A program made the position numbers and the translations under genes. A stretch of 64,000 nt of DNA from Domibacillus indicus (GTDB lineage Bacteria > Bacillota > Bacilli > Bacillales > Domibacillaceae). A model generated the notes under the pieces. The model searched no databases, was not told the origin of the DNA, and saw only the letters and a program-made list of their open reading frames with translations. This document shows positions 50,800 through 59,576 of this stretch, one piece after another. How positions within the stretch are numbered: the stretch's first letter is position 1; each line of letters starts with the position of its first letter. The stretch is from assembly GCF_023715895.1 (NCBI RefSeq), contig NZ_JAMBOO010000011.1, positions 1 through 64,000 on the forward strand, written 5' to 3'.

Positions 50800-51642
50800 T
50801 TATTTCATTTTTGTCTGTATCCGCTGCAGATGCATCGTTAAATAAACGGCTTCCGCATCATACACGGGATGTTTTAATGTCTGCTGCATCACTTTGATCA
50901 GCTTCCACGACAAATTATAACACACCGGATATTCCGCTTTCAATAGATTCGCGATTTTTTCTGGTTCCTCGACTTTTTCCCCGCGGACCACCCGTTCAAT
51001 CGTATATCGTATATGGCGTACAAGGCGCATATAATCAATGCTTTCTTTGTCCAGCTCCACCTCAAGCTGAGATTCAATCATTCCAACTAATGTCGCAATC
51101 AGCTCAGAGTGCCGGCTTAAATCCTTCACATCTTTATTGGCAATTGCACTATGAATATGAAGAGCAATAAAGCCGGTTTCCCCTTCCGGCAGTTTAATCG
51201 TCAGCTTGCTGTTAATCAGCTTCGTAACCTCTTCTGCTATTTCATACTCAAACGGATAGAGCGCTTTCGTTTCCAGCAAAAACGGGTTGCTAATGCCCAT
51301 ACCGCGCATCATACGATTTACCGCAAACAACAGGTGATCTGTCAGGCCGACGTGAATGTGCTCGTTCAGCGTTTCCCCTACCCGCTCACGAATAAGTTCC
51401 ACTGCCGCAATAATGACTTTCAACGTTTGATCATCTAAGTGAGGCAGCAGCTTTTTATACTGCTCCTGCTCGCTCCGGTCCTTTAATACAAACAGCTTTT
51501 CCACCGAACTCCGCACAATGCTGTCTCCCTGCTGCCGGCCATAGCCGATCCCTCTTCCAATCAGCACAACTTCTGTTTTATCATCTGACGCTGCAATGAG
51601 CACATTGTTATTTAATACTTTTTTCACAAAAAATTTCTCCAT
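50800..51642 (-). CDS. glcT: Transcription antiterminator GlcT (BglG family)
   Basis: A 280-aa regulator. The RNA-binding CAT domain (about 1-60; VLNNNVLIAASDDK, IGRGIGYGRQQGD) precedes PRD1 (about 65-170; HVGLTDHLLFAVNR) and PRD2 (about 175-280; YMRLVRHIRYTIERV, YLTMHLQRI). Non-phosphorylated GlcT would prevent termination in the ptsG leader when glucose is present. An extended -10 (TGcTATACT, 51671-51676) lies upstream. Confidence 0.92.
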   Translation of the reverse strand: MEKFFVKKVLNNNVLIAASDDKTEVVLIGRGIGYGRQQGDSIVRSSVEKLFVLKDRSEQEQYKKLLPHLDDQTLKVIIAAVELIRERVGETLNEHIHVGLTDHLLFAVNRMMRGMGISNPFLLETKALYPFEYEIAEEVTKLINSKLTIKLPEGETGFIALHIHSAIANKDVKDLSRHSELIATLVGMIESQLEVELDKESIDYMRLVRHIRYTIERVVRGEKVEEPEKIANLLKAEYPVCYNLSWKLIKVMQQTLKHPVYDAEAVYLTMHLQRIQTKMK

Positions 51643-51692
51643 GGCACATCCCCGTTGTTTTGTTTTTTACAGTATAGCATGAGGGCGAAGCA

Positions 51693-51727
51693 AAAAAACA
51701 CCTCTCTGTTTGGGAGAGAGGTGTTTT
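51693..51727 (-). terminator. pbuG terminator
   Basis: AACACCTCTCT / AGAGAGGTGTT stem with T-rich tail on the - strand, 4 nt after the pbuG stop. Confidence 0.87.
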
Positions 51728-51731
51728 GGAA

Positions 51732-53066
51732 CTATTTTAAAAATACAAAATAAAGCACAAATACAACAAATAAGAAATACATAATTGGATGGATTTCTTT
51801 TCCACGTCCTTTCACGAGCATCGTGATCGGATAGAACACAAAGCCCATTGCAATCCCGGTTGCAATACTGTAAGAAAGCGGCATAGCGATAATCGTTAAA
51901 AACGCCGGAACAGCAATTTCAAACTTCTTCCAGTCAATTAGTCCTAAAGACGATACCATTAATACGCCGACAATAATGATCGCCGGTGCTGTTACGTGCG
52001 ACGTGATAACGGACAATAGCGGGAAGAAGAAAATTGATAAAAGGAACAATACACCCGTTACTACAGCTGCAAGACCTGTCCGCGCTCCGGCAGCTACACC
52101 AGCAGATGATTCGATATATGACGTTGTAGTCGAAGTTCCAAGAAGTGCTCCTGCTACAGTTGCGCAAGAATCAGCTAACAGCGCTTTTCCTGCCCGCGGC
52201 AGCTTATTGTCTTTCATTAGGCCTGCTTGAGTAGCAACTGCGACAAGTGTTCCTGCTGTATCAAAAAAATCAACAAACAAAAACGTTAAGACAATAACAA
52301 GCATTTGCAGTGTGAAAATGTCGCCCGGCGTTTGAAAGATGTTTTCAAGTGCTACGCCGAATGTCGGTGCTACACTTGGCGCCGCTGAAACAATTTTAGT
52401 CGGCAGCTCCACAAGGCCAAAAATCATGCCGACTACTGCTGTGATCAGCATTCCGTAAAAAATGCCCCCGTTGACTCCTTTAGTCATCATAATAACCGTA
52501 ATAATCAAACCAAAAATCGTCAGAAGTGTCGGGCCAGAACTCAAATCACCAAGTCCAACAAGCACAGCGTCGTCATTGACGATAATGCCGGCATTTTGAA
52601 AGCCGACAAATGTAATAAATAAACCAATCCCTGCTCCAACCGCATATTTAAGCTCGAGCGGAATCGAGTTAATAATCGTTTCCCGCAAGCCTGTCATCGT
52701 TAAAATAATGAAAATAATACCTGAGAACAAAACACCAGTTAGCGCTGTCTGCCAAGGAATACCATATGTTAAGATAACCGTATATGCAAAAAATGCATTT
52801 AACCCCATGCCTGGAGCAAGACCAATCGGATACTTGGCAAGCAGTCCCATAATAATCGATCCAATTGCAGCAGCCAATGCCGTAGCTGTAAAGACCGCCC
52901 CATGATCCATCCGCATTGCATCCGGAAGGTCCGGTATAGACTGCAGTGATAATGTCAGCGGATTGACCACCAAAATGTACGCCATAGATAAAAACGTTGT
53001 CAAGCCGCCAATGAGCTCGCGGCGGTACGTAGTGCCAAGTTCATCCATATGGAAAAACTTTCTCAT
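51732..53066 (-). CDS. pbuG: Guanine/hypoxanthine permease PbuG
   Basis: Nucleobase-cation symporter of the AzgA-like NCS2 branch, 444 aa with about twelve to fourteen membrane segments. Key stretches are LTTFLSMAYILVVNP (about 23-37), GLAPGMGLNAFFAYTVIL and VDFFDTAGTLVAVATQAGL. ATG 53066 with AAGGGAG upstream; the frame runs on to 53246 across the riboswitch and is not coding there. Controlled by a guanine riboswitch. Confidence 0.94.
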   Translation of the reverse strand: MRKFFHMDELGTTYRRELIGGLTTFLSMAYILVVNPLTLSLQSIPDLPDAMRMDHGAVFTATALAAAIGSIIMGLLAKYPIGLAPGMGLNAFFAYTVILTYGIPWQTALTGVLFSGIIFIILTMTGLRETIINSIPLELKYAVGAGIGLFITFVGFQNAGIIVNDDAVLVGLGDLSSGPTLLTIFGLIITVIMMTKGVNGGIFYGMLITAVVGMIFGLVELPTKIVSAAPSVAPTFGVALENIFQTPGDIFTLQMLVIVLTFLFVDFFDTAGTLVAVATQAGLMKDNKLPRAGKALLADSCATVAGALLGTSTTTSYIESSAGVAAGARTGLAAVVTGVLFLLSIFFFPLLSVITSHVTAPAIIIVGVLMVSSLGLIDWKKFEIAVPAFLTIIAMPLSYSIATGIAMGFVFYPITMLVKGRGKEIHPIMYFLFVVFVLYFVFLK

Positions 53067-53100
53067 TCTTTTTTCTCCCTTCGATCTTATATACGAACGA

Positions 53101-53242
53101 AAAATACCCGGAGCAGTGGATGCTCCGGGTACGACTAACAAAAGAATATAGAAAGAGGCATTCTCTTTCCATTCATTCGTAGTCGGACCATTTACGGCAG
53201 TCCGGTAGAAACTGTCAAGCCTTATTCTCGACGATATACGAT
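53101..53242 (-). promoter_or_regulatory. Guanine riboswitch and terminator of pbuG
   Basis: Aptamer about 53175-53242: ATAAGG in L2, TTTCTACC, CCGTAAA in L3 and CGACTACG at the end, with C at the specificity position (guanine/hypoxanthine). It is followed by the terminator ACCCGGAGCA / TGCTCCGGGT (53101-53131) with a T tail just before the gene. Confidence 0.92.
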
Positions 53243-53270
53243 GCATGTAAAAGTAATAATGTACTCTTTC

Positions 53271-53314
53271 ATTTTACTGATATACCATTCGTTCGTCAAT
53301 ACAAAACACGAACG
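53271..53314 (-). promoter_or_regulatory. pbuG promoter with CGAAC-containing inverted repeat
   Basis: TTGACG (53294-53299), 17 nt, TAAAAT (53271-53276). CGTTCGT (53290-53296) and ACGAACG (53308-53314) are perfect inverted 7-mers 11 nt apart overlapping the -35, and contain the PurR core CGAAC. The order of the cores is opposite to that at purE. Confidence 0.6.
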
Positions 53315-53343
53315 AAAAGTATTTTTTTGTGTTTTTTGTTCGT

Positions 53344-54897
53344 TTATTCCCACTCGATTGTTGCAGGCGGCTTGCTCGTAATGTCATACACAACGCGGTT
53401 TACGTGTGCGACCTCGTTGACAATACGTGTAGAAATCACTTCAAGCACATCCCATGGAATACGCGCCCAATCTGATGTCATACCGTCAATGGATGTTACG
53501 GCACGGATACCGACTGTGTAATCATATGTGCGTGCATCTCCCATAACCCCTACGCTGCGGATGTCCGGAAGTACAGTGAAGTACTGCCAAATTTCACGCT
53601 CAAGACCATGATTGGCGATTTCTTCGCGCAAAATCATATCAGATTCACGAACAATTTCCAATTTTTCTTCTGAAATCGCTCCAAGCACACGGATGCCCAG
53701 TCCAGGACCTGGGAACGGCTGGCGCCAAACGATGTGTTCTGGAATACCAAGCTCTGTTCCAAGCGCACGCACTTCATCTTTAAACAGCGTGCTAAGCGGC
53801 TCAATTAGCTTAAACTGCATATCTTCCGGCAGTCCGCCTACGTTGTGGTGCGATTTAATCGTCTGCGCCGTAGCTGTACCGCTTTCGATGATATCTGTGT
53901 AAAGTGTTCCCTGCGCCAGGAATTCAATACCTTGAAGTTTTGATGCTTCATCATCAAAAACGTAAATAAACTCGTTACCGATAATTTTCCGTTTTTGTTC
54001 TGGATCTGATACGCCTGCCAGCTTGTTCATAAAGCGCTCTTTCGCATCAACTTTAATAATATTAATGTTAAAGCCGTTAGCAAATGTATCCATAACCTGC
54101 TCAGCTTCTCCTTTACGAAGAAGGCCGTGGTCAACAAAAATACATGTTAACTGATCGCCGATTGCTTTATGGATCAAAACTGCTACAACAGATGAATCTA
54201 CACCGCCGGACATCGCGCAAAGCACTTTTTTATCGCCGACGATTTGGCGGATTTTTTCCACTTCGATTTCAACGTAGTTTTCCATAGACCAGTCGCCTGT
54301 GCAGCCACATACACCAAACACAAAGTTCTTTAAAAGATCGTTTCCGTATACGGAATGCTTTACTTCCGGATGGAATTGAACTGCGTACAGATTTTCAGCT
54401 TTATTGCTCATTGCAGCAATTGGGCATGATGGACTTACCGCATCAACTGTAAAACCAGCTGGTGCTTCTGTTACAAGGTCACTATGGCTCATCCAGACAA
54501 CCTGTTCGTTCGGAAGATCTGTAAATAGAGCAGACTCATTTTGAACGGTAATAGCGGCTTTTCCGTATTCACGGTGCGACGCTTTTGAAACTGTACCGCC
54601 AAAGTGTTTTGTCATCAGCTGCATACCGTAGCAAATACCGAAAATCGGCACATTCAAGTCAAAAATGCGCTCATCGCAGTGAAAGGCGTCATCTGCGTAT
54701 ACGCTGTTTGGGCCGCCTGAGAAAATAATCCCTTTCGGATTGATCTCTTTGATTTCTTCAACTGTAATAGTGTGCGGATGAAGCTCGCTGTATACGCCAA
54801 ATTCACGAATACGACGTGTGATCAGCTGGTTGTACTGGCTTCCAAAGTCAAGTACAAGAATCATTTCCTGGTGCTGCAATTCTGATTTCCCTGTCAT
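53344..54897 (-). CDS. guaA: GMP synthase (glutamine-hydrolysing)
   Basis: Converts XMP to GMP. The class I glutaminase (about 12-200) has [20 protein letters not shown], nucleophile Cys in [10 protein letters not shown] and QFHPEV. The ATP-pyrophosphatase has the PP-loop [14 protein letters not shown], and the C-terminal dimerisation domain ends PPATIEWE. 517 aa. Stands between riboswitch-controlled pbuG and nadE; no riboswitch of its own seen. Confidence 0.97.
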   Translation of the reverse strand: MTGKSELQHQEMILVLDFGSQYNQLITRRIREFGVYSELHPHTITVEEIKEINPKGIIFSGGPNSVYADDAFHCDERIFDLNVPIFGICYGMQLMTKHFGGTVSKASHREYGKAAITVQNESALFTDLPNEQVVWMSHSDLVTEAPAGFTVDAVSPSCPIAAMSNKAENLYAVQFHPEVKHSVYGNDLLKNFVFGVCGCTGDWSMENYVEIEVEKIRQIVGDKKVLCAMSGGVDSSVVAVLIHKAIGDQLTCIFVDHGLLRKGEAEQVMDTFANGFNINIIKVDAKERFMNKLAGVSDPEQKRKIIGNEFIYVFDDEASKLQGIEFLAQGTLYTDIIESGTATAQTIKSHHNVGGLPEDMQFKLIEPLSTLFKDEVRALGTELGIPEHIVWRQPFPGPGLGIRVLGAISEEKLEIVRESDMILREEIANHGLEREIWQYFTVLPDIRSVGVMGDARTYDYTVGIRAVTSIDGMTSDWARIPWDVLEVISTRIVNEVAHVNRVVYDITSKPPATIEWE

Positions 54898-55092
54898 GAT
54901 TTTACTCTCTTCCCTTCAATTCCGTATTATCGGAAACATTTATCTATTTTTTGTTCGTGTTCACACATTTTGACCTCATTTTATATGGTTCAATGGAGCC
55001 GGTCAAGGCATTGTTTTGTTTATTGAAAATTCAAAAAGTAAAACACGCCCCGTTCTGCGGCGGATACCGTTTACATCATTTTTTGTTCACAT

Positions 55093-55122
55093 AAAAAAAC
55101 TTTCCGGCGTCAGCCGGAAAGT
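55093..55122 (-). terminator. nadE terminator
   Basis: ACTTTCCGGC / GCCGGAAAGT perfect stem, 4-nt loop, T tail on the - strand, directly after the nadE stop. Confidence 0.87.
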
Positions 55123-55123
55123 A

Positions 55124-55951
55124 TTAGTTTTTCCAGAAATCATCAAATACCGTAATCGGAAGATGGCGTTTATGCCGCGTTTTTGTAAAATGCGCCTCGA
55201 TTTTTTCAGCTGCCTCAGCTGGAATTTCTTTTCCTTCAAGATAGTCATCAATTTGTTCATATGTTACACCGAGCGCCACTTCATCTGGGATCAGCGGTTT
55301 ATTGTCTTCAAGGTCAGCAGTCGGTACTTTCATATACAAATGCTCCGGTGCACCGAGCTCCTTCAGCATAGAACGGCCCTGGCGCTTATTTAAACGGAAC
55401 AACGGCACAACGTCGGCTGCCCCGTCACCAAACTTTGTATAAAAGCCGGTAACAGCTTCCGCCGAATGGTCCGTTCCGATCACTACCGCTCCTTTTGCTG
55501 CAGCGATCGCATACTGCACTTTCATTCGCTCACGCGCTTTATCATTTCCTTTTATGAAATCGGAAATCTCAATGCCGGCGGCTTCAACGGCCGCTTCGCT
55601 GGCGTCCACCGCTCCTTTAATATTAACCGTCAGGCGCTCATCCGCTCCAATAAAGTCCATAGCAGCCTGTGCATCCGGCTCGTCTTTTTGAACTCCATAT
55701 GGAAGGCGGACGGCATAAAAGGTATAATCCTTGCCAGTTTCTTCACGAAGCTCTTCCACTGCGAGCTGCGCAAGACGCCCGGCAAGCGTGGAATCTTGCC
55801 CCCCAGAAATTCCGAGCACGTATCCTTTCAGGAAAGGATACTGGCGGAGATAGTCTTTAAGAAAATCAATGCTTCGGCGAATCTCTTTTTGCGGATCGAT
55901 TTGCGGCTGTACTTGCAGCTCTTCAATGATTTCTTTTTGTAATTCACGCAT
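55124..55951 (-). CDS. nadE: NH3-dependent NAD+ synthetase
   Basis: Last step of NAD synthesis, amidating deaminated NAD with ammonia and ATP. The PP-loop is [17 protein letters not shown] and further conserved parts are [41 protein letters not shown] and [15 protein letters not shown]. 275 aa, single-domain form typical of Bacillus. Confidence 0.96.
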   Translation of the reverse strand: MRELQKEIIEELQVQPQIDPQKEIRRSIDFLKDYLRQYPFLKGYVLGISGGQDSTLAGRLAQLAVEELREETGKDYTFYAVRLPYGVQKDEPDAQAAMDFIGADERLTVNIKGAVDASEAAVEAAGIEISDFIKGNDKARERMKVQYAIAAAKGAVVIGTDHSAEAVTGFYTKFGDGAADVVPLFRLNKRQGRSMLKELGAPEHLYMKVPTADLEDNKPLIPDEVALGVTYEQIDDYLEGKEIPAEAAEKIEAHFTKTRHKRHLPITVFDDFWKN

Positions 55952-56111
55952 GATACAAGAAGTCCCCTTTCATTTCTAGTTCTTTCTAGTATCATACCAC
56001 TTCCGCATGTGAATCAACCAACAAAAGCAAAAGTTTATCCCTCTCCTCCAAATCGGCATGTAAAAAAATAATGTGCATCCGTGTATGAAAAGGAAGCAAT
56101 TATCAATACTA

Positions 56112-56141
56112 AAAAAGAGGACAGCCAGATGGCTGCCCCTC
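56112..56141 (-). terminator. DUF1540 gene terminator
   Basis: GAGGACAGCC / GGCTGCCCCTC imperfect stem with T-rich tail on the - strand. Confidence 0.78.
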
Positions 56142-56145
56142 ATTT

Positions 56146-56301
56146 TTACACTTCTGGTACGAATGTTTTACAGTCAGTTTCTTCCTGGTTGGAGGCCTGC
56201 TTGCCTTTATGACTCACCACGTAAATGGCATCTGCACTACATTTGTTTCCAGAACTCCAGTATTTGCAGTTGTTTACTTCACAAAGAACATCTTTCGCCA
56301 T
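56146..56301 (-). CDS. DUF1540 small Cys-rich protein
   Basis: A 51-aa protein with four spaced Cys (VLCEVNNCKYWSSGNKCSADAI, then TDCKTFVPEV), the pattern of DUF1540, probably a metal-binding knuckle. Members are common in spore formers; the function is unknown. ATG 56301 with GGAGGTG upstream. Confidence 0.85.
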   Translation of the reverse strand: MAKDVLCEVNNCKYWSSGNKCSADAIYVVSHKGKQASNQEETDCKTFVPEV

Positions 56302-56362
56302 TTGCTTACACCTCCTGGTCCTTAGTATGACCAAAGCGGATGGTATCATACTTCATTTTAAC

Positions 56363-56388
56363 GTTTGATCCCGCGTTATTCAGGGAAC
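56363..56388 (+). promoter_or_regulatory. Putative sigma-B promoter of the flavin oxidoreductase
   Basis: GTTTGA (56363-56368), 14 nt, GGGAAC (56383-56388), one or two changes from the sigma-B consensus and the same spacer as at ydaG. A sigma-A alternative is not obvious. Confidence 0.45.
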
Positions 56389-56428
56389 AGGCGAAACGAT
56401 AATACGACATTAAACGGAGGCCAAAATA

Positions 56429-57364
56429 ATGGACAATGAACAAGTAGACGTTGTCATTGCAGGCGGCGGACCGGGCGGTTTAAATGCGGCACTCGTTTTG
56501 GGCAGGTCTTTGAAAAAAGTGCTTGTGATTGATGAAGACAGGCCAAGAAACAGTGCCACACTAAGATCACACGGTTTTTTAACAAGGGACGGAGCCAGCC
56601 CGGATGAAATTCGCGAAATTGCCAGAGAACAACTAAAAACGTATCCAAATGTTACTTTTATAAAGGATGTCGTGGAAGATGTTGAACGAAAAAATGGCCT
56701 CTTTATGGTAAAAACCAAAAATGGAAAAATGGCTTCCGGCAGAAAAATGATTTTCGCAACCGGTATGAAGGACCACCTGCCCGATATTCCGGGGCTTGAT
56801 AAGGTATATGGAAAAACGGTTTTTCATTGTCCATACTGTGACGGCTGGGAACGGCAGCACGACCCGATTGCTCTTTTTGCAGACGGAAAAGCTCTTCTAC
56901 CGTTCGTTAAACTCATTTTCAACTGGAGTAAAGACCTAATCGTTTTTTCCAACGGGCCGGCTGGAATCACAGCAGAAGAAAAGAAACAGCTTATGCATTA
57001 CAATATTCCGCTGATTGAAACACCCATCGCCAACCTGCAGTCGACAGATGGACAATTGGAAAATGTGGTGTTGCAAAATGGGGACAGTATCCGCCGCACC
57101 GGCGGCTTTATGGCTTCTACCGGGGAAAGACAAGGCTCTTCTCTTCCCGCCCGGCTTGGCATTCGGCTCAATGATCAACATGAATATGTGACCGGCCAGC
57201 ACGGACAAACAGAGATCAAGGATTTGTTTATTATTGGCGATGCCAAAAACACCTTTACGAGCCTGGTCGGTGCAGCAAGCCAGGGCTATGAGGCAGCTGT
57301 AAAAATAAATGGGGACTTTGCGGCAGAAAACTGGGCCGCCGGCTTAAAAACAACTTCTCATTAA
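56429..57364 (+). CDS. NAD(P)/FAD-dependent oxidoreductase, thioredoxin-reductase-like
   Basis: A 311-aa flavoprotein. FAD-binding VVIAGGGPGGLNAALVLGRS starts at about residue 7, the redox pair is in FHCPYCDGWE (about 138-147), and the C-terminal FAD contact is FIIGDAKNTFTSLVGAASQGYEAAV. The CPYCDG motif differs from CAxCDG of TrxB and is typical of a separate subgroup of unknown substrate. RBS ACGGAGG. Followed after 95 nt by the OsmC gene; they probably form one stress-related unit. Confidence 0.85.
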   Translation: MDNEQVDVVIAGGGPGGLNAALVLGRSLKKVLVIDEDRPRNSATLRSHGFLTRDGASPDEIREIAREQLKTYPNVTFIKDVVEDVERKNGLFMVKTKNGKMASGRKMIFATGMKDHLPDIPGLDKVYGKTVFHCPYCDGWERQHDPIALFADGKALLPFVKLIFNWSKDLIVFSNGPAGITAEEKKQLMHYNIPLIETPIANLQSTDGQLENVVLQNGDSIRRTGGFMASTGERQGSSLPARLGIRLNDQHEYVTGQHGQTEIKDLFIIGDAKNTFTSLVGAASQGYEAAVKINGDFAAENWAAGLKTTSH

Positions 57365-57459
57365 GCTCATTCGATACGCTTGGCCAGCGGATTTTGGGTT
57401 TAAATTTTCCGAACTGCGGCAAGCTATACAGGCATGCCATACAACAGGAGGATCGATAC

Positions 57460-57906
57460 ATGGATTTAAAAGATAAAATGACTTTTCATGTAACCGGTAC
57501 GACGGAAAAATTAAAAACGACAATTCAATCAAAGCAGCATACGATCATACTGGATGAGCCGCCGGCAGTCGGCGGGGGCGATGAAGGCCCCGATCCCCTT
57601 TCTTATCTTCTCGCTTCTTTAGCCGGATGCGAAAACATTATCGCGTATATGGTGGCACAGGAAATGAATTTTGACCTTCAATCCATGGAGATGGATGTAA
57701 AAGGCGCACTTGATCCGCTCGGTATGCGGGGAGAGCCAGGAGTTCAAGTGTTTTTTGAAAAAGTTTCCTTTAAAGCAAAGGTTTCCACAAGCGAATCGGA
57801 AGAACGCCTTGCGGAATTACAAGAAAAAACCGACGCCCGGTGCCCGGTGCTGACGATGATGAGAGCAGCCGGCATTGAATTAGAAACCGAATGGGTAAAA
57901 GCGTAA
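57460..57906 (+). CDS. OsmC family protein
   Basis: A 148-aa peroxidase-like protein. The two Cys of the family are in SLAGCENIIAYMV and DARCPVLTMM. OsmC proteins reduce organic hydroperoxides, or have related thiol roles. ATG 57460 with AGGAGG 7 nt upstream; the frame open from 57394 is unsupported. It is co-directional with the flavin reductase, which could recycle it (inference). Confidence 0.86.
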   Translation: MDLKDKMTFHVTGTTEKLKTTIQSKQHTIILDEPPAVGGGDEGPDPLSYLLASLAGCENIIAYMVAQEMNFDLQSMEMDVKGALDPLGMRGEPGVQVFFEKVSFKAKVSTSESEERLAELQEKTDARCPVLTMMRAAGIELETEWVKA

Positions 57907-57911
57907 ATGAT

Positions 57912-57949
57912 ATCCCAGTCAGCCCAATTGAATCATTTGGGCTGACTTT
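57912..57949. terminator. Bidirectional terminator between OsmC and Sco genes
   Basis: AGTCAGCCCAA / TTGGGCTGACT perfect 11-bp stem with T6 on the + strand, between converging genes. Confidence 0.87.
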
Positions 57950-57950
57950 T

Positions 57951-58529
57951 TTATTCGATTAACTGTATAAGATGGTCGGCTGCTTTCTCAATATCCACTC
58001 TTTTGTTCCCCGATGCCATATCATGAACGGCTCTTATCCGGCCATCCGCGTCTACCATGTACATGGAAGTTGAATGCGTAATGACGCCCTCCTCGCTTTT
58101 TTCATATACCATGTTAAATTGCTCAGCGTATTCTCTCGTTTGCTGTTCAGTGCCGCGCAGAAACAGCCAGTTTGATGATTGAATATCAAAGGCTTCCTTA
58201 TATTGCAAAATGACTGGGACGGTATCAAACGCCGGATCAAGCGTAACAGATAAGATACTATACTGCGCTTCTTCTATTCCTTTTTCCGCCAATGCTCGCT
58301 GAAGCTTTTTTAAATCCTGTATCGTAAAAGGGCAGACGTCCGGGCATTTTGTATAAAAAAACGACACAAGCATCGGCTTGCCGCTTACCGAAAAGTCATT
58401 TCCGCTTACCTCCTGCAATGAAAAATCATCCACTTCACCAAGCTTGGGCAGTTCTGACAAGGAAGTCCATACATAATAAAAGAAAAAACACCCTATAACA
58501 ACGGCAGCGGCGAGTGCTGTTTTCTTCAT
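57951..58529 (-). CDS. mnxC: Sco1/SenC-type copper/redox protein (MnxC-like)
   Basis: A 192-aa membrane-anchored thioredoxin-fold protein. One N-terminal membrane helix (about 4-22) is followed by the copper-binding CPDVC (Cys 62 and 66), TLDPAFDT and His 152 in ITHSTSMYMVD, which together form the Sco metal site. Such proteins deliver copper to oxidases. MnxC of the Bacillus SG-1 manganese-oxidation operon is a Sco homologue, and here the gene follows two small membrane-protein genes and lies near mnxEFG-like genes, as MnxC should. It could instead serve cytochrome oxidase, but no cox gene is present. 17 nt after the preceding gene. Confidence 0.72.
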   Translation of the reverse strand: MKKTALAAAVVIGCFFFYYVWTSLSELPKLGEVDDFSLQEVSGNDFSVSGKPMLVSFFYTKCPDVCPFTIQDLKKLQRALAEKGIEEAQYSILSVTLDPAFDTVPVILQYKEAFDIQSSNWLFLRGTEQQTREYAEQFNMVYEKSEEGVITHSTSMYMVDADGRIRAVHDMASGNKRVDIEKAADHLIQLIE

Positions 58530-58546
58530 CGCATCTACTCTCCTTT

Positions 58547-58999
58547 CTACATGCGAAGCGAATAGCGAATAGATAACAGAATACAGGCATAAAAGCAGGA
58601 AGCAGCAAATGGAATAGTGTACAGATCCATAGCGGCGGCTGATTCGACCGGTATTCTACATAAAGCCGGGTTCTGCAGAACAGCACCAAGCATCGTACCC
58701 ATTGCGCCTCCGATTGCTCCATTATATAACCCATTCAATTGAGCTGGATTTCGCAGCAATTTGCCAAAATTCCAGCCAACCCATGCCCCGAAAAGCAAAG
58801 AAGCGCCATAAAAGCCTGGAAAAAGCAAAATCAAGTACATACTAAAAAGGAAGGAAGTCAGCATCGTGATAGTCATACAAATGACAAGTGTAAAATGATC
58901 GTCAAAAAGCAGCCGCTTTTTCTTCAATAAATGATAAATGCGATATAATTCAACTCCATTCCAGCTGCTTAATAATAAGATGAATAGCAATTTCCTCAC
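58547..58999 (-). CDS. Small membrane protein, candidate MnxB
   Basis: A 150-aa protein with about four hydrophobic segments and Gly-rich helices (GASLLFGAWVGWNFGKLL, NGAIGGAMGTMLGAVLQNPAL). No known domain. It starts with GTG whose TGA overlaps the stop of the previous gene and ends 17 nt before the Sco gene. By order it matches the second gene of the mnx operon; that is inference from position only. It resembles the preceding membrane protein in layout. Confidence 0.6.
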   Translation of the reverse strand: MRKLLFILLLSSWNGVELYRIYHLLKKKRLLFDDHFTLVICMTITMLTSFLFSMYLILLFPGFYGASLLFGAWVGWNFGKLLRNPAQLNGLYNGAIGGAMGTMLGAVLQNPALCRIPVESAAAMDLYTIPFAASCFYACILLSIRYSLRM

Positions 59000-59415
59000 G
59001 ACCTTTGAATAGAGATAATAATAAAAAAGAAGCAGAACAAAAAGAGACCGTGAACGAACAAAATGATTTGGCCTGGCATATCTAGTACTGATCCCAGCAT
59101 AGGAGCCATAATACCAACCATGAAGCCGTTTGTTACTCCAGCTAAACAGGTTTGATAATCAAAAAGCAGCCCAAACGCTGCGCCTGCTGCAGCACCGATT
59201 GCAGCGGAAGCGATTGTAATCAGCGAAAAATGAAAAGGAAAGGCCAAAATCAAAACAATCCCAGCTAGCAGAGCCGCGACTCCGCCCATCACCTGGCTGA
59301 TATTCATTCCAAGTTGAATGCCGACCCATTTTTTCCGGCGAAATACATACACGAATAGAATACTGCATAATAGTATGTCTATAGTTAGAAGATACAGCAG
59401 AGTAACTTCCTTCAT
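58996..59415 (-). CDS. Small membrane protein, candidate MnxA
   Basis: A 139-aa integral membrane protein with about four helices, including Gly/Ala-rich VMGGVAALLAGIVLILAF and AAIGAAAGAAFGLLF, and the pattern GVTNGFMVGIMAPMLGSVL that parallels NGAIGGAMGTMLGAVL in the next gene. The two therefore look paralogous. ATG 59415 with GAGGTG upstream. First gene of the minus-strand arm leading to the Sco gene. I do not recognise a function; a role in metal or copper handling for the Mnx oxidase is a guess. Confidence 0.6.
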   Translation of the reverse strand: MKEVTLLYLLTIDILLCSILFVYVFRRKKWVGIQLGMNISQVMGGVAALLAGIVLILAFPFHFSLITIASAAIGAAAGAAFGLLFDYQTCLAGVTNGFMVGIMAPMLGSVLDMPGQIILFVHGLFLFCFFFIIISIQRS

Positions 59416-59527
59416 TCTTGCACCTCACTTTCACAGGCTGAATAATTTAATAAAAACAACTTTCTTTGCAATTTTCGCTTTTTATAGCTATGCGTATTCT
59501 TAAACAGATATCTCTTGCTCACACAAA

Positions 59528-59555
59528 TAAGACCCCTTCTAGCTCAGGGGTCTTA
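59528..59555 (-). terminator. Terminator after the zinc-finger protein gene
   Basis: TAAGACCCC / GGGGTCTTA stem on both strands, T-rich tail on the - strand. It would partly separate this gene from the mnxABC-like arm. Confidence 0.78.
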
Positions 59556-59576
59556 CAAAACATCAATAATGCTGTT

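Noticed and set aside
53067-53246. N-terminal extension of PbuG
   Set aside because: It would run through the riboswitch and its terminator.
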